In this document: in pieces, positions 7,015 through 14,511 of the stretch | Layout: the number at the start of each line of letters is the position of its first letter | Position numbering within the stretch: position 1 is the stretch's first letter | DNA from: Bacteroidales bacterium UBA3382 | Lineage (GTDB): Bacteria; Bacteroidota; Bacteroidia; Bacteroidales; UBA932 | Reading direction: 5' to 3' | Length of the DNA: 20,290 bases | Assembly: GCA_002358965.1 (NCBI GenBank) | Contig: DEPW01000063.1 | Span: forward strand, 1 to 20,290 | Position numbers and translations under genes: made by a program | Notes under the pieces: generated by a model | Database searches by the model: none | What the model was told of the DNA's origin: nothing | The model's input: only the letters and a program-made list of their open reading frames with translations

Positions 7015-8404
7015 CGGTTCGAACCTTTCTCCGACACTTCTCGGAACGGAGCCTGTAGGGAAACTGTTGAAGTCCTATGCGATACCGGCCATCATAGCGA
7101 TGACGGCTTCGTCATTGTACAATATGATCGACAGCATATTCATAGGCCATGGCGTAGGAGCCTATGCAATTTCCGGAATAGCCGTCACTTTCCCTCTGAT
7201 GAACCTTGCCGCTGCTTTCGGAACCCTGGTCGGTGTCGGAGCTTCGACGCTGATATCTGTCCTGCTGGGCCAGCGGAACTACGAGGCGGCCACCAAGGTG
7301 CTGAGCAATACGGTGACCCTCTGTCTGATTACAGGTATAGCCTTCACCATACTCACGCTGTCGTTCCTCGATCCGATACTCTATTTCTTCGGCGCGAGTG
7401 AAAATACGATAGTATACGCCAGGGATTACATGCAGGTCATCCTTCTCGGGAATGTCGTCACGCATCTGTATCTGGGGCTTAACAATCTCCAGCGCGCCAT
7501 CGGCGAGCCGAAGAAGGCCATGGGGGCGACTCTGCTGACAGTCGTCATGAATATCGCTCTCGCCCCGGTGTTCATCTTCGTCTTCGGCATGGGAGTGAGA
7601 GGGGCCGCGATAGCTACGGTAATAGCCCAGTTGCTGGCCGCAATCTATGTCTTTCTCGAGTTTACGCGCAAAAGCAAGGCTGTCCATTTCGGAAAGAAGA
7701 TACTCATATTGGACAAGCGCATCGCCCGAGATTCGCTGTCGATAGGCTTCGCTCCTTTCCTGATGAATGTTGCCGCGTGCATCATAGTGATTTTCCTTAA
7801 CAAGCAGATGATGCGCTATGGAGGCGACCTTGCCATAGGGGCGTACGGGATCGTCAACAGGATCAGCTTCCTTTTCGTCATGATCGTCATGGGTCTCAAT
7901 CAGGGAATGCAGCCTATCTCCGGTTACAATTACGGCGCCCGTCAGTACAAAAGGGTCAAGGAAGTCTTTTGGAAGACCGTCAGATACGCCACTGTCATCA
8001 TGTGCGTAGGCTTTGTCCTGGGCATAGGGTTCCCCAAGATGGTGTCGTCGGTTTTTACCTCCGATGCCGAACTGGTGCGGCTTTCGGCCATGGGGCTTTC
8101 GATCACCGTCCTGATGTTCCCTCTGATAGGGTTCCAGATGGTGACTTCGAACTTCTTCCAGTCGATGGGCATGGTAAGCAAGGCGATATGGCTCTCGCTG
8201 TCGAGGCAGATGCTGTTCCTGTTGCCTTGCATCTTCCTGCTGCCTTACCTGTTCCCTGAAAACCCTATCCAGGGGGTGTGGGCGAGCTTCCCCGTATCCG
8301 ACCTGCTGGCGGCAGTCATGGCGGCAATCATGTTGAAAGGACTTATGAACAAATTTGATAAACTTAAGGACGGTGACGATCCGTCCATTTTGGGAGGTAT
8401 TTGA
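6998..8404 (+). CDS. MATE family multidrug/Na+ antiporter
   Basis: A 468-residue polytopic inner-membrane protein of the MATE family, which exports cationic drugs or metabolites in exchange for Na+ or H+. Two repeated halves of about six helices each are visible. Half 1 begins LLKSYAIPAIIAMTASSLYNMIDSIFIGHGVG with the family Pro and Asp, followed by GVGASTLISVLLGQRNYEAA. Half 2 begins SIGFAPFLMNVAACIIVIFLN and contains NQGMQPISGYNYGARQYKRVKE, a strong MATE mark. The order of motifs looks closest to MepA-type members; substrate is unknown. ATG 6998 overlaps the previous gene by 17 nt; ATG 7007 (overlap 8 nt) is equally plausible and removes three residues. The stop is one base before the next start, so translation is probably coupled. 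Confidence 0.93.
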   Translation: MTNMSSGSNLSPTLLGTEPVGKLLKSYAIPAIIAMTASSLYNMIDSIFIGHGVGAYAISGIAVTFPLMNLAAAFGTLVGVGASTLISVLLGQRNYEAATKVLSNTVTLCLITGIAFTILTLSFLDPILYFFGASENTIVYARDYMQVILLGNVVTHLYLGLNNLQRAIGEPKKAMGATLLTVVMNIALAPVFIFVFGMGVRGAAIATVIAQLLAAIYVFLEFTRKSKAVHFGKKILILDKRIARDSLSIGFAPFLMNVAACIIVIFLNKQMMRYGGDLAIGAYGIVNRISFLFVMIVMGLNQGMQPISGYNYGARQYKRVKEVFWKTVRYATVIMCVGFVLGIGFPKMVSSVFTSDAELVRLSAMGLSITVLMFPLIGFQMVTSNFFQSMGMVSKAIWLSLSRQMLFLLPCIFLLPYLFPENPIQGVWASFPVSDLLAAVMAAIMLKGLMNKFDKLKDGDDPSILGGI

Positions 8405-8405
8405 T

Positions 8406-9041
8406 ATGAGCGACTTTTCTTCCGGACATTATGTGATAAACATAGGCCGCCAGTATGGAAGCGGCGGACGCGAGATAGCCTTCAAGCTTGGAGACAGGCT
8501 CGGCGTAAAGGCCTATGATACGGAAATAATTACCGAAACGGCAAAAAGAAGCGGCTTCAGTCCGGAGTTTTTCATGAAGAGCGATGAAAAAGTCAGGAAA
8601 TTTTCGCTGTTCTCGGCTTTCAGGCAAGGCATGCAGTACCCCAATACCAATTTCATGGACAGCAACGAGCTTTTCCGCATCCAGAGCGAAACCATAAGGT
8701 CTTTGGCGAAATCGGATTCGGCGATTTTCGTGGGCAGGTGCGCCGACTACATCCTCCGCGACCATCCGAGGATGGCCAACATCTTCATCTGCGCCCCGGA
8801 CGATGCAAGGGTGGAGCGGGTGATGGCCAGAAGGAACATTTCGGCAGAGGAGGCCCGGACCCTCATTGCACAGACGGACAGGAAAAGGGCGGAATATTAC
8901 AATTATTACACATTCGGCGATTGGGGAGTGGCGCATACTTACCACCTGTGCATAGATTCGTCAGTGTTGGGGATAGACGGGACGATAGATTATATCATCG
9001 GATTCATAGATAAGAAGATACAGGTTTTGTCGCAGAGGTGA
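8406..9041 (+). CDS. cytidylate-kinase-like P-loop protein (Cytidylate_kin2 family)
   Basis: A 211-residue cytoplasmic protein with an N-terminal P-loop variant, NIGRQYGSGGREI (12-24), where kinases of this group have GRQxGSGGxxI. Next come a helical lid region rich in Phe, Lys and Arg (about 50-95), FVGRCADYILRDHP (108-121), FICAPDDARVERVMAR (127-142) and a C-terminal RAEYYNYYTFGDWG block (161-174). These are marks of the Cytidylate_kin2 family as I know it. It is distinct from the housekeeping CMP kinase Cmk, and its real substrate is not established. ATG 8406 is chosen because it starts one base after the MATE stop; the frame continues up to 8355 inside the MATE gene. Its TGA shares a base with the next ATG. 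Placement between an exporter and a periplasmic hydrolase is hard to explain from CMP phosphorylation alone. Confidence 0.85.
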   Translation: MSDFSSGHYVINIGRQYGSGGREIAFKLGDRLGVKAYDTEIITETAKRSGFSPEFFMKSDEKVRKFSLFSAFRQGMQYPNTNFMDSNELFRIQSETIRSLAKSDSAIFVGRCADYILRDHPRMANIFICAPDDARVERVMARRNISAEEARTLIAQTDRKRAEYYNYYTFGDWGVAHTYHLCIDSSVLGIDGTIDYIIGFIDKKIQVLSQR

Positions 9042-10369
9042 TGGTGTCGAAGAAGTTCAAAGGCGTCCTGACGATAGCCGTCACCGGTCTTGTCGTCATT
9101 GCCGCTGTCGCGGTTTTTTTCCTTACCCGGGTGCCGGCTGTCCTGGATGACGGCCCCGCGCAGGCGTACATATCGTTGAACGATACCTTGGACAATTCGT
9201 TGTCGGATCTTCCCGGATTCGAGGATTTCGACAGGAAGATAGAGTCGTGGATTAAGTTCTGGGACATAAAAGGGCTTTCGCTTGCCGTGATGAGGAACGA
9301 TTCGCTTTTGTATGCAAAAGGCTACGGTTGGGCGGACAAGGAAAAGCATGTAAGGATGCAGCCTTTCCATCTTTTGCGCATAGCCTCGGTTTCAAAACTG
9401 ATCACGGCCGTGACTGTGATGAAACTGAGCGAAGACGGCAGGATGCCCCTGGATACGCTTGTCTTCGGGGAAAACGGGATACTGAACGATTCGCTTTACC
9501 TCGATGCCGCCGACAGGAGGTATTACGAGATTACTGTCGAGCATCTGCTGCGCCATCAGGGCGGTTTCACTTTGAGCAGGGGCGATCCGATGTTCTGCAC
9601 TTCGGATATCATGAGGTGGGAGCATCTCGATGCTCCGCCTACTACTGAACGGCTTGTCCAATATATACTCAGCCGCCGTCTCGGGTATGCTCCGGGGACA
9701 TGGCAAAAATATTCCAATGTCGGCTATATGTTCCTGTCATTGGCCATAGAGAAGGTGACGGGCATGCCTTACGAGACTTTCGTCAGAGACAGTATCCTGG
9801 CCCCGGCCGGATGCAACGGAATGTATCTCGGACGGAACTATTATGAGGACAAATACCCTGAAGAGTCGAAATATTACATGCACAAAGACGCTACCCCGGT
9901 GGAGGATTTCCATCTCGACGGCACTATGGTGGAAAAATGTTACGGAGGCAGCGATTTCGAGCGTCTGCTCGGGGCGGGAGGATGGATTTCCTCGGTTCCG
10001 GAGCTTGCCCGTTTCGTGGCTTCCATCGACGGCAGGGACGGGGTCCCCGACATAATCTCCCGGGAAAGCGTCGGGAAGATGACGGAATATGTCGACAAGT
10101 CGACTTTCCCTTTGGGCTGGGCGGATATCAGGCCTGACGGCGAGTGGTACCGTTCCGGCACGCTGTCGGGCACGAGCGCGCTCATAAAATATTATCCTGA
10201 CGGCTTTTGCTGGATCCTTGTGACCAATTCCAGCACTTGGAAGGGTTCCATGTTTTCAAAAGACATCGGCAGGCTGTTCAACCAGCTTTCACGGACGGTG
10301 GAACAGTGGCCGGACAGGGATTTGTTCGAGTTGCAGGAAACCCGCACGGAAGACCCTGAGCGAACCTGA
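9041..10369 (+). CDS. membrane-anchored serine hydrolase, class C beta-lactamase fold
   Basis: A 442-residue protein with an N-terminal hydrophobic anchor (about 8-30, after basic MVSKKFKG) and a long periplasmic domain of the serine beta-lactamase / penicillin-binding family. Catalytic motifs: SVSK (Ser116-Lys119, SxxK), YSN (Tyr224-Asn226, YxN), and SGT at 372-374 in WYRSGTLSG, standing where the family has KTG or HxG. Likely roles are D-amino-acid peptidase, carboxypeptidase or esterase on cell-wall or small-molecule substrates; true beta-lactamase activity is not implied. ATG 9041 shares its A with the TGA of the preceding gene (TGATG), indicating coupled translation. A GTG at 9038 is the only alternative. 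Its last 92 bp overlap the convergent methyltransferase gene. Confidence 0.9.
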   Translation: MVSKKFKGVLTIAVTGLVVIAAVAVFFLTRVPAVLDDGPAQAYISLNDTLDNSLSDLPGFEDFDRKIESWIKFWDIKGLSLAVMRNDSLLYAKGYGWADKEKHVRMQPFHLLRIASVSKLITAVTVMKLSEDGRMPLDTLVFGENGILNDSLYLDAADRRYYEITVEHLLRHQGGFTLSRGDPMFCTSDIMRWEHLDAPPTTERLVQYILSRRLGYAPGTWQKYSNVGYMFLSLAIEKVTGMPYETFVRDSILAPAGCNGMYLGRNYYEDKYPEESKYYMHKDATPVEDFHLDGTMVEKCYGGSDFERLLGAGGWISSVPELARFVASIDGRDGVPDIISRESVGKMTEYVDKSTFPLGWADIRPDGEWYRSGTLSGTSALIKYYPDGFCWILVTNSSTWKGSMFSKDIGRLFNQLSRTVEQWPDRDLFELQETRTEDPERT

Positions 10370-11135
10370 AGATGTAAAAGCACGATGTGCTGAAGAAATT
10401 CCTCACCCACGGGAGTTTCCCTATCGTCCGCGGGAGCTTCCTCGGCCTGAGGCCGAATTTCACTTCGTAGTGCGGATTGATCAGCCACAGTTGCCTGTCG
10501 AGTACTTCCGCCTTGTGGCTGCGCAGCAGTTTTTCGAACACTTCGACCGGAGTGCGCGTCTGTTTGATTTCAAGCAATTCTCTGATTTGCCCGGCATCTT
10601 CCCCGGCGGTTTCAAGCAGCGTCCGATATGCTTTTGCCGGCAGCAGATGTATGAACGGCATGTGTGAAAGCAATCGGTTCCTGCATATCTGCTGATGGCC
10701 GCCGAACGGCATCTGCCATGCCGGAAAGGCCATGAAGACTATCCCTTCCGGCTTGAGATAGCGTCTGATGTTGTCCATGAATCCTTCCTTGTCGGAGATA
10801 TGCTCTATGACATCGTGGCAGATTATCAGATCGAAGCTGTTTTCGAACTCGGTGATCTTGAATATGTCCGAGGCTATGAAGAGTCCTTCAGCCTGCTCTT
10901 CGGCGAAGAACCTTGTCGCGTCCTCGATTTTGTTTGCGGCAAGGTCCACTCCTGTGACATTGCAGCCCAGTTTCGCGAAAGGAAGCAGATTCCCTCCCTC
11001 TCCGCATCCGATTTCAAGTATTTCCATGCCTTTTTCCGGCTTGATGAACCTTGACAGGTATGGAAGGAAATATTTTTCGCTCGTCGCCGCGAGTTCCCGG
11101 AAATAGAGTCTTCTGTCAGTCTGTCTCTTTTGCAT
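10278..11135 (-). CDS. class I SAM-dependent methyltransferase, glycan-type neighbour
   Basis: A 285-residue cytoplasmic methyltransferase. Motif I is EILEIGCGEGGNL (38-50), the acidic residue of motif II is Asp64 (VTGVDLA), then ASDIF (Asp90) and HDVIEHI (107-113), a UbiG/Methyltransf_11-like pattern. From about residue 140 a substrate domain follows (FPAWQMPFGGHQQI, HLLPAKAYRTLLE). The last 30 or so residues (QGLPCGF to SVKAG) are Pro/Cys-rich, look unlike the rest, and are encoded antisense to the end of the serine-hydrolase gene. Either the tail is a read-on extension or the overlap is tolerated. Its start lies 20 nt inside the end of the Stealth gene, so the two are co-translated. The acceptor is inferred to be a surface glycan from this linkage; nothing in the protein itself proves it. 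Confidence 0.85.
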   Translation of the reverse strand: MQKRQTDRRLYFRELAATSEKYFLPYLSRFIKPEKGMEILEIGCGEGGNLLPFAKLGCNVTGVDLAANKIEDATRFFAEEQAEGLFIASDIFKITEFENSFDLIICHDVIEHISDKEGFMDNIRRYLKPEGIVFMAFPAWQMPFGGHQQICRNRLLSHMPFIHLLPAKAYRTLLETAGEDAGQIRELLEIKQTRTPVEVFEKLLRSHKAEVLDRQLWLINPHYEVKFGLRPRKLPRTIGKLPWVRNFFSTSCFYIFRFAQGLPCGFPATRTNPCPATVPPSVKAG

Positions 11136-12132
11136 TTTTCTTCAATTCGTTAAGAAAATCAGGAGCGAGTCCGATGCGTTTGCAGGCCCAGTCGTTGAAA
11201 ATCTCCGCGTCTTTCTCCGAACCTTTGTCCAAAGAGCTGATGCATCCGAATTTCAGCCCCGGCCTGGACTCGGCTTCGGCGATTTTCTTGAGCATGTATC
11301 TTCCGTCGCCTTTGCCGTTTTCCGGTTTGAAGAAGACCGAAAGCCCCTTGGGGCTCTTGATGAGGCATCTCCCTTCCTTCTGGGCGTGGATATAGAACAG
11401 CTGCTGCGGATTGAACTGTACCGGGCTGCGGAAGCGGTCTTCTATGTTGCGTATGATGGCTTCCGGGTGCTTGCCGTAATACTCTTCGTACCAACTGCGG
11501 CATACAGGCAGCGGTATGTGCGGAAAGTACCAGAAATGGCTGCTTGACGCCATCTCGGCCGAATTGAGCATCACATCCTTGTGCCCTATGGGCTTGTGTC
11601 CGTCCTTTTTCGGCTTGAGCCATTTGATGATGCGTGCCAGCGTCGAGCTGAACCTGTTAGCGTAGCATACGGCCTTTCCGTCGATGAACCAGTCCTCCTC
11701 TTTCATGGGAGCCGTCAGGAAGACATCGTCGTTGAAGTACACGAAATTTTCCCCTAATCCGGGAATCCGGTACATAAGCGTTTCGATAGAGTTGCAGTTG
11801 AATGTGGGCAGATATTGCAGGTGATCGCGGAATATGTCCTTGTGATCCACGATCTCGATGGGAACTGCGTTCCCGGGAAAATCAGCCGCGAGGAAGGCAT
11901 CGAGGCCTGGCGGCTTCTGGTTGTCCGTGACGATGAATATCTTTCGGACGAAATCGGTAAAACGCAGTATGGATCCTATGCAATAATATATTTCGCCTTT
12001 GTCGGAGTAGCGCGTGCTGCCGTTGATATCGTCCGTTACGGTTCCGATTCCGTGTCCGGCCATGTATGCTTCGCGTTTTGCCTTCAGTGCAGGCTCGTCG
12101 CCGTCCACCCAAAGTATCACGATGTCTACCAT
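11116..12132 (-). CDS. Stealth-family sugar-phosphate transferase
   Basis: A 338-residue Stealth-type protein. Members transfer hexose-1-phosphate or similar from a nucleotide sugar to build phosphodiester-linked capsule or exopolysaccharide. Conserved blocks are seen in order: CR1 VDIVILWVDGDEP (2-14); CR2 from RYSDKGEIYYCIGSILRF (41-58) through VRKIFIVTDNQKP (62-74), IVDHKDIF (94-101) and LPTFNCNSIE (108-117); RIPGLGENFVYFNDDVFL (122-139) with the Asp pair 135-136; a CR3-like SHFWYFPHIPLP segment (198-209); and a CR4-like region near 295-315. ATG 12132 puts CR1 at residue 2, as in the family; the open frame allows 10 more residues upstream. No membrane segment or signal is seen. It is first in a two-gene unit with the methyltransferase, without other capsule genes in the window. 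Confidence 0.92.
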   Translation of the reverse strand: MVDIVILWVDGDEPALKAKREAYMAGHGIGTVTDDINGSTRYSDKGEIYYCIGSILRFTDFVRKIFIVTDNQKPPGLDAFLAADFPGNAVPIEIVDHKDIFRDHLQYLPTFNCNSIETLMYRIPGLGENFVYFNDDVFLTAPMKEEDWFIDGKAVCYANRFSSTLARIIKWLKPKKDGHKPIGHKDVMLNSAEMASSSHFWYFPHIPLPVCRSWYEEYYGKHPEAIIRNIEDRFRSPVQFNPQQLFYIHAQKEGRCLIKSPKGLSVFFKPENGKGDGRYMLKKIAEAESRPGLKFGCISSLDKGSEKDAEIFNDWACKRIGLAPDFLNELKKNAKETD

Positions 12133-12235
12133 AAAATACACTGATATGAAAAACCGCAGCAAGTTATAAAATAAATCAAAAACGGCAAAGATTTAGAAGC
12201 TGTTTGGAATTTTTTTATGATAATCGTATTTTTTT

Positions 12236-12243
12236 TATCTTTG
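12236..12243 (+). promoter_or_regulatory. -7 promoter element for the barrel/permease genes
   Basis: TATCTTTG is an exact TAnnTTTG match, 25 nt before ATG 12269. The upstream DNA is T-rich (two runs of seven or more T between 12211 and 12236). The nearest TTTG (12203-12206) is 29 nt away, further than the usual 19-21, so the -33 half is not canonical. Confidence 0.6.
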
Positions 12244-12268
12244 TGCCTTATTTTGTAAAAACGGGATT

Positions 12269-13324
12269 ATGCATGTAAGGTTGCTCGCCCTTGTGGCGAC
12301 CATCGTCTTGGCGGCAGGTACCGCCGGCGCTTCGAATGAGGATGAAAGAGACGGGAAGAAGCTCGATTTCAAGATCAACATCGCCTTGGATACCAGGCTT
12401 GACGGCCAGGTCACGGCATATCCGGCAGCTTCCGGGAAAGATGCAGAGTTCGGTTTTGCCGGCAAGTTCATCACTCTCGTAGTAGACGGCGCGATTACCG
12501 ACGACCTTACTTACGGTTATCGCCAGAGGCTCTTCACGAAGGACCTGAACCCGACCTCGTTTTTCAATGCGACGGACTGGCTTTATCTGAAATACCGCTT
12601 CCATGACAACCTGACCCTTACGGCCGGCAAGGACATCATAGCGATAGGCGGTTTCGAATATGACATGAATCCGATCGATGTCTACTTCTACTCGATGTAT
12701 TGCGGCAATGTCACCTGCTACCAGCTCGGCCTGTCTTTGGCGTATATGAACGACAAGGGCAATCACACTCTTAAAGCCCAGGTGACCAATTCGCCGTTCA
12801 GTACAGCCGCCTATGACGGGAAGTTCGCCTACAATCTTTACTGGTCCGGAGATATGGGCTGGTTCAAGACCCTGTATTCGGTGAACATGCTCGAAAGGGA
12901 GAGGGGGAATTTTCTCAATTTCATAGCCCTCGGAAACCGTTTTACCTTCAAGCCGGTCACGGTAGATGTCGATTATGTCAACCGGTATGCGGTGGGGGCT
13001 GGGCAGAGAGGGTTTTTCTCTGATTTTTCCTTGACATGCATGGTCACCTGCGCACTTTCCGAGAAGTTCAGCATCTTCCTCAAAGGCGGTTACGACCAGA
13101 ACCTCGGACAGGCTGCCGGAGTGGAGACCCCTTACGATCCGCTGGTGCTTCCAGGGTCGGAATATTTCATTTACGGAGCGGGGCTCGAGTTTTTCCCTAT
13201 CAAGGGCAAGAAGGATCTCCGTCTCCATGCCTTCTGGTATTCGGACAACAGCAAGCCTGTGCCAAATACTTTCAATATAGGTGTCCGTTGGCGTATTAAA
13301 GTTTTCCAATTCGATAAATCATGA
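12269..13324 (+). CDS. predicted outer-membrane beta-barrel (porin-like)
   Basis: A 351-residue exported protein: signal peptide MHVRLLALVATIVLAAGTAG with probable cleavage after Ala21 (AGA-SN). The mature part is a run of amphipathic strands with alternating aromatic residues (KINIALDTRLDGQVTAY, WLYLKYRFHDNLTLTAGK, FSIFLKGGYDQNLG, FNIGVRWRIKVFQF), as in outer-membrane barrels. TAGKDIIAIGGFEYD resembles the strand/loop pattern of phosphate-selective-porin-like (OprP/O) proteins, but that family call is tentative. Four cysteines in CxxxxC/CxxxC spacing (YCGNVTC and LTCMVTC) are unusual for a porin. The stop overlaps the next start as ATGA. Probable role: passage of a solute for the inner-membrane partner encoded next; the solute is unknown. 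Confidence 0.72.
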   Translation: MHVRLLALVATIVLAAGTAGASNEDERDGKKLDFKINIALDTRLDGQVTAYPAASGKDAEFGFAGKFITLVVDGAITDDLTYGYRQRLFTKDLNPTSFFNATDWLYLKYRFHDNLTLTAGKDIIAIGGFEYDMNPIDVYFYSMYCGNVTCYQLGLSLAYMNDKGNHTLKAQVTNSPFSTAAYDGKFAYNLYWSGDMGWFKTLYSVNMLERERGNFLNFIALGNRFTFKPVTVDVDYVNRYAVGAGQRGFFSDFSLTCMVTCALSEKFSIFLKGGYDQNLGQAAGVETPYDPLVLPGSEYFIYGAGLEFFPIKGKKDLRLHAFWYSDNSKPVPNTFNIGVRWRIKVFQFDKS

Positions 13325-14475
13325 AACGCAATCTGTTTAAAAACATGAAATTCACGACAAAGCGCAGTATCGAAGCGCTCATCTTCCTCGTGCTTTTCAT
13401 CGGGGTTTTCGGAGGCATCGGCTCAGTCATGGGGCTTCCGAACATGTTGAACACCATCATGAACACCTCGTATTCGCTTTTGCTTGAGACAGTATTCTAT
13501 CTTATGGGAATCACGGTGCTGTCCGGGGCGTTGGGAAAATTGCTCGTCGAGTTCGGAGTAGTCCGTCTGCTTGAGAATATCCTCCGCCCGTTGATGAAGC
13601 CTCTTTACAATCTGCCGGGAGTGGCCGCGCTCGGTGCGGTGATCACTTTCCTGTCGGACAATCCGGCGATCATCGGACTTGCGAAAGACAAGAACTTCAG
13701 CAGCTATTTCAAAAAATACCAGTTGGTTTCCCTTACCAATTTCGGGACGGCTTTCGGAATGGGTCTGGTGCTGATTGTCTTCATGATTGGCAGGGGTTAT
13801 GCGGCTCCCGCCTTCGTAGGCCTGCTGGGCGCGGTGGTCGGAAGCATAGTTTCGACAAGGCTGATGCAGAGGCTTGTATTGAAGAAGCATCCTGAAATGG
13901 ACGCGCCTGTTTCCAATACGGACGGCGACAGCCAGAAGATTTCGTTCAAATCCGAGGGCGGCATATTCCTCAGGGCACTGAACGCGATACTCGACGGCGG
14001 TAAGACCGGTGTAGAGCTCGGACTCGCGATCATACCTGGAGTGCTGGTCATCTCGACTGCGGTGATGATACTGACTTTCGGACCGGCGGATACCGGGGAG
14101 TATACTGGCGCCGCTTACGAAGGAGTCGCCTTCCTTCCATGGTTCGCTGAGAAAATCAATTTCATATTCGACTGGCTCTTCGGTTTCAAGAGCCCGGAAC
14201 TCGTAGCCTTCCCGATCACGGCCCTCGGTGCGGTGGGCGCCGCCATGGGACTCGTGCCTACTTTCCAGGAGGCCGGCTTGCTGGACGGCAACGCCATAGC
14301 TGTTTTTACCGCAATGGGCATGTGCTGGAGCGGCTACCTGAGCACCCATACTGCGATGCTTGATTCGCTCGGATACAGGAATCTTACATCGAAGGCCATA
14401 CTTTCGCATACCATCGGAGGACTTGCCGCAGGCGTGTTCGCCCATTGGGCTTTCGTGCTTTTTTCATTGTTTTAG
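13321..14475 (+). CDS. Gate (nucleoside-recognition) domain inner-membrane protein
   Basis: A 384-residue polytopic membrane protein with about nine hydrophobic helices. Diagnostic segments are LGAVITFLSDNPAIIGLAKD (roughly 103-122), AIIPGVLVISTAVMIL (about 238-253) and GMCWSGYLSTHTAMLDSLG near the end. These fit the Gate / nucleoside-recognition superfamily and, from memory, the CD0519/CD1768-type membrane protein subgroup. Family members are thought to move nucleosides, nucleobases or ions, but substrates of this subgroup are not established. A soluble, charged linker (about 188-218) divides the protein into two halves. Its ATG overlaps the barrel gene's TGA by four bases (ATGA), giving translational coupling and probably matched amounts of both. 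The acyl-CoA ligase follows after 36 nt. Confidence 0.82.
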   Translation: MKRNLFKNMKFTTKRSIEALIFLVLFIGVFGGIGSVMGLPNMLNTIMNTSYSLLLETVFYLMGITVLSGALGKLLVEFGVVRLLENILRPLMKPLYNLPGVAALGAVITFLSDNPAIIGLAKDKNFSSYFKKYQLVSLTNFGTAFGMGLVLIVFMIGRGYAAPAFVGLLGAVVGSIVSTRLMQRLVLKKHPEMDAPVSNTDGDSQKISFKSEGGIFLRALNAILDGGKTGVELGLAIIPGVLVISTAVMILTFGPADTGEYTGAAYEGVAFLPWFAEKINFIFDWLFGFKSPELVAFPITALGAVGAAMGLVPTFQEAGLLDGNAIAVFTAMGMCWSGYLSTHTAMLDSLGYRNLTSKAILSHTIGGLAAGVFAHWAFVLFSLF

Positions 14476-14511
14476 CAAACCGTATCATGACAGATACAAA
14501 ATATTATTTAA

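Noticed and set aside
10442..10456. Six-bp GC-rich hairpin (TGA loop) near the end of the converging operons as a terminator
   Set aside because: It lies inside the methyltransferase coding region and only three T follow, so it is not a credible intrinsic terminator.
12248..13309. A 353-codon open frame antisense to nearly the whole barrel gene
   Set aside because: The plus-strand frame has a signal peptide, strand pattern, promoter element and coupling to the next gene; the minus-strand product is His/Arg/Ile-rich without recognisable motifs. It reflects codon use of the real gene.
13423..14445. A 340-codon open frame antisense to the Gate permease
   Set aside because: The product is charged and low in hydrophobic segments with no family features, while the plus strand encodes a clear polytopic membrane protein. 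Shadow frame.
14482..14497. Short GTATC/GATAC hairpin between permease and ligase genes
   Set aside because: Five base pairs with a six-base loop and no T run; too weak to call a terminator or regulatory site.
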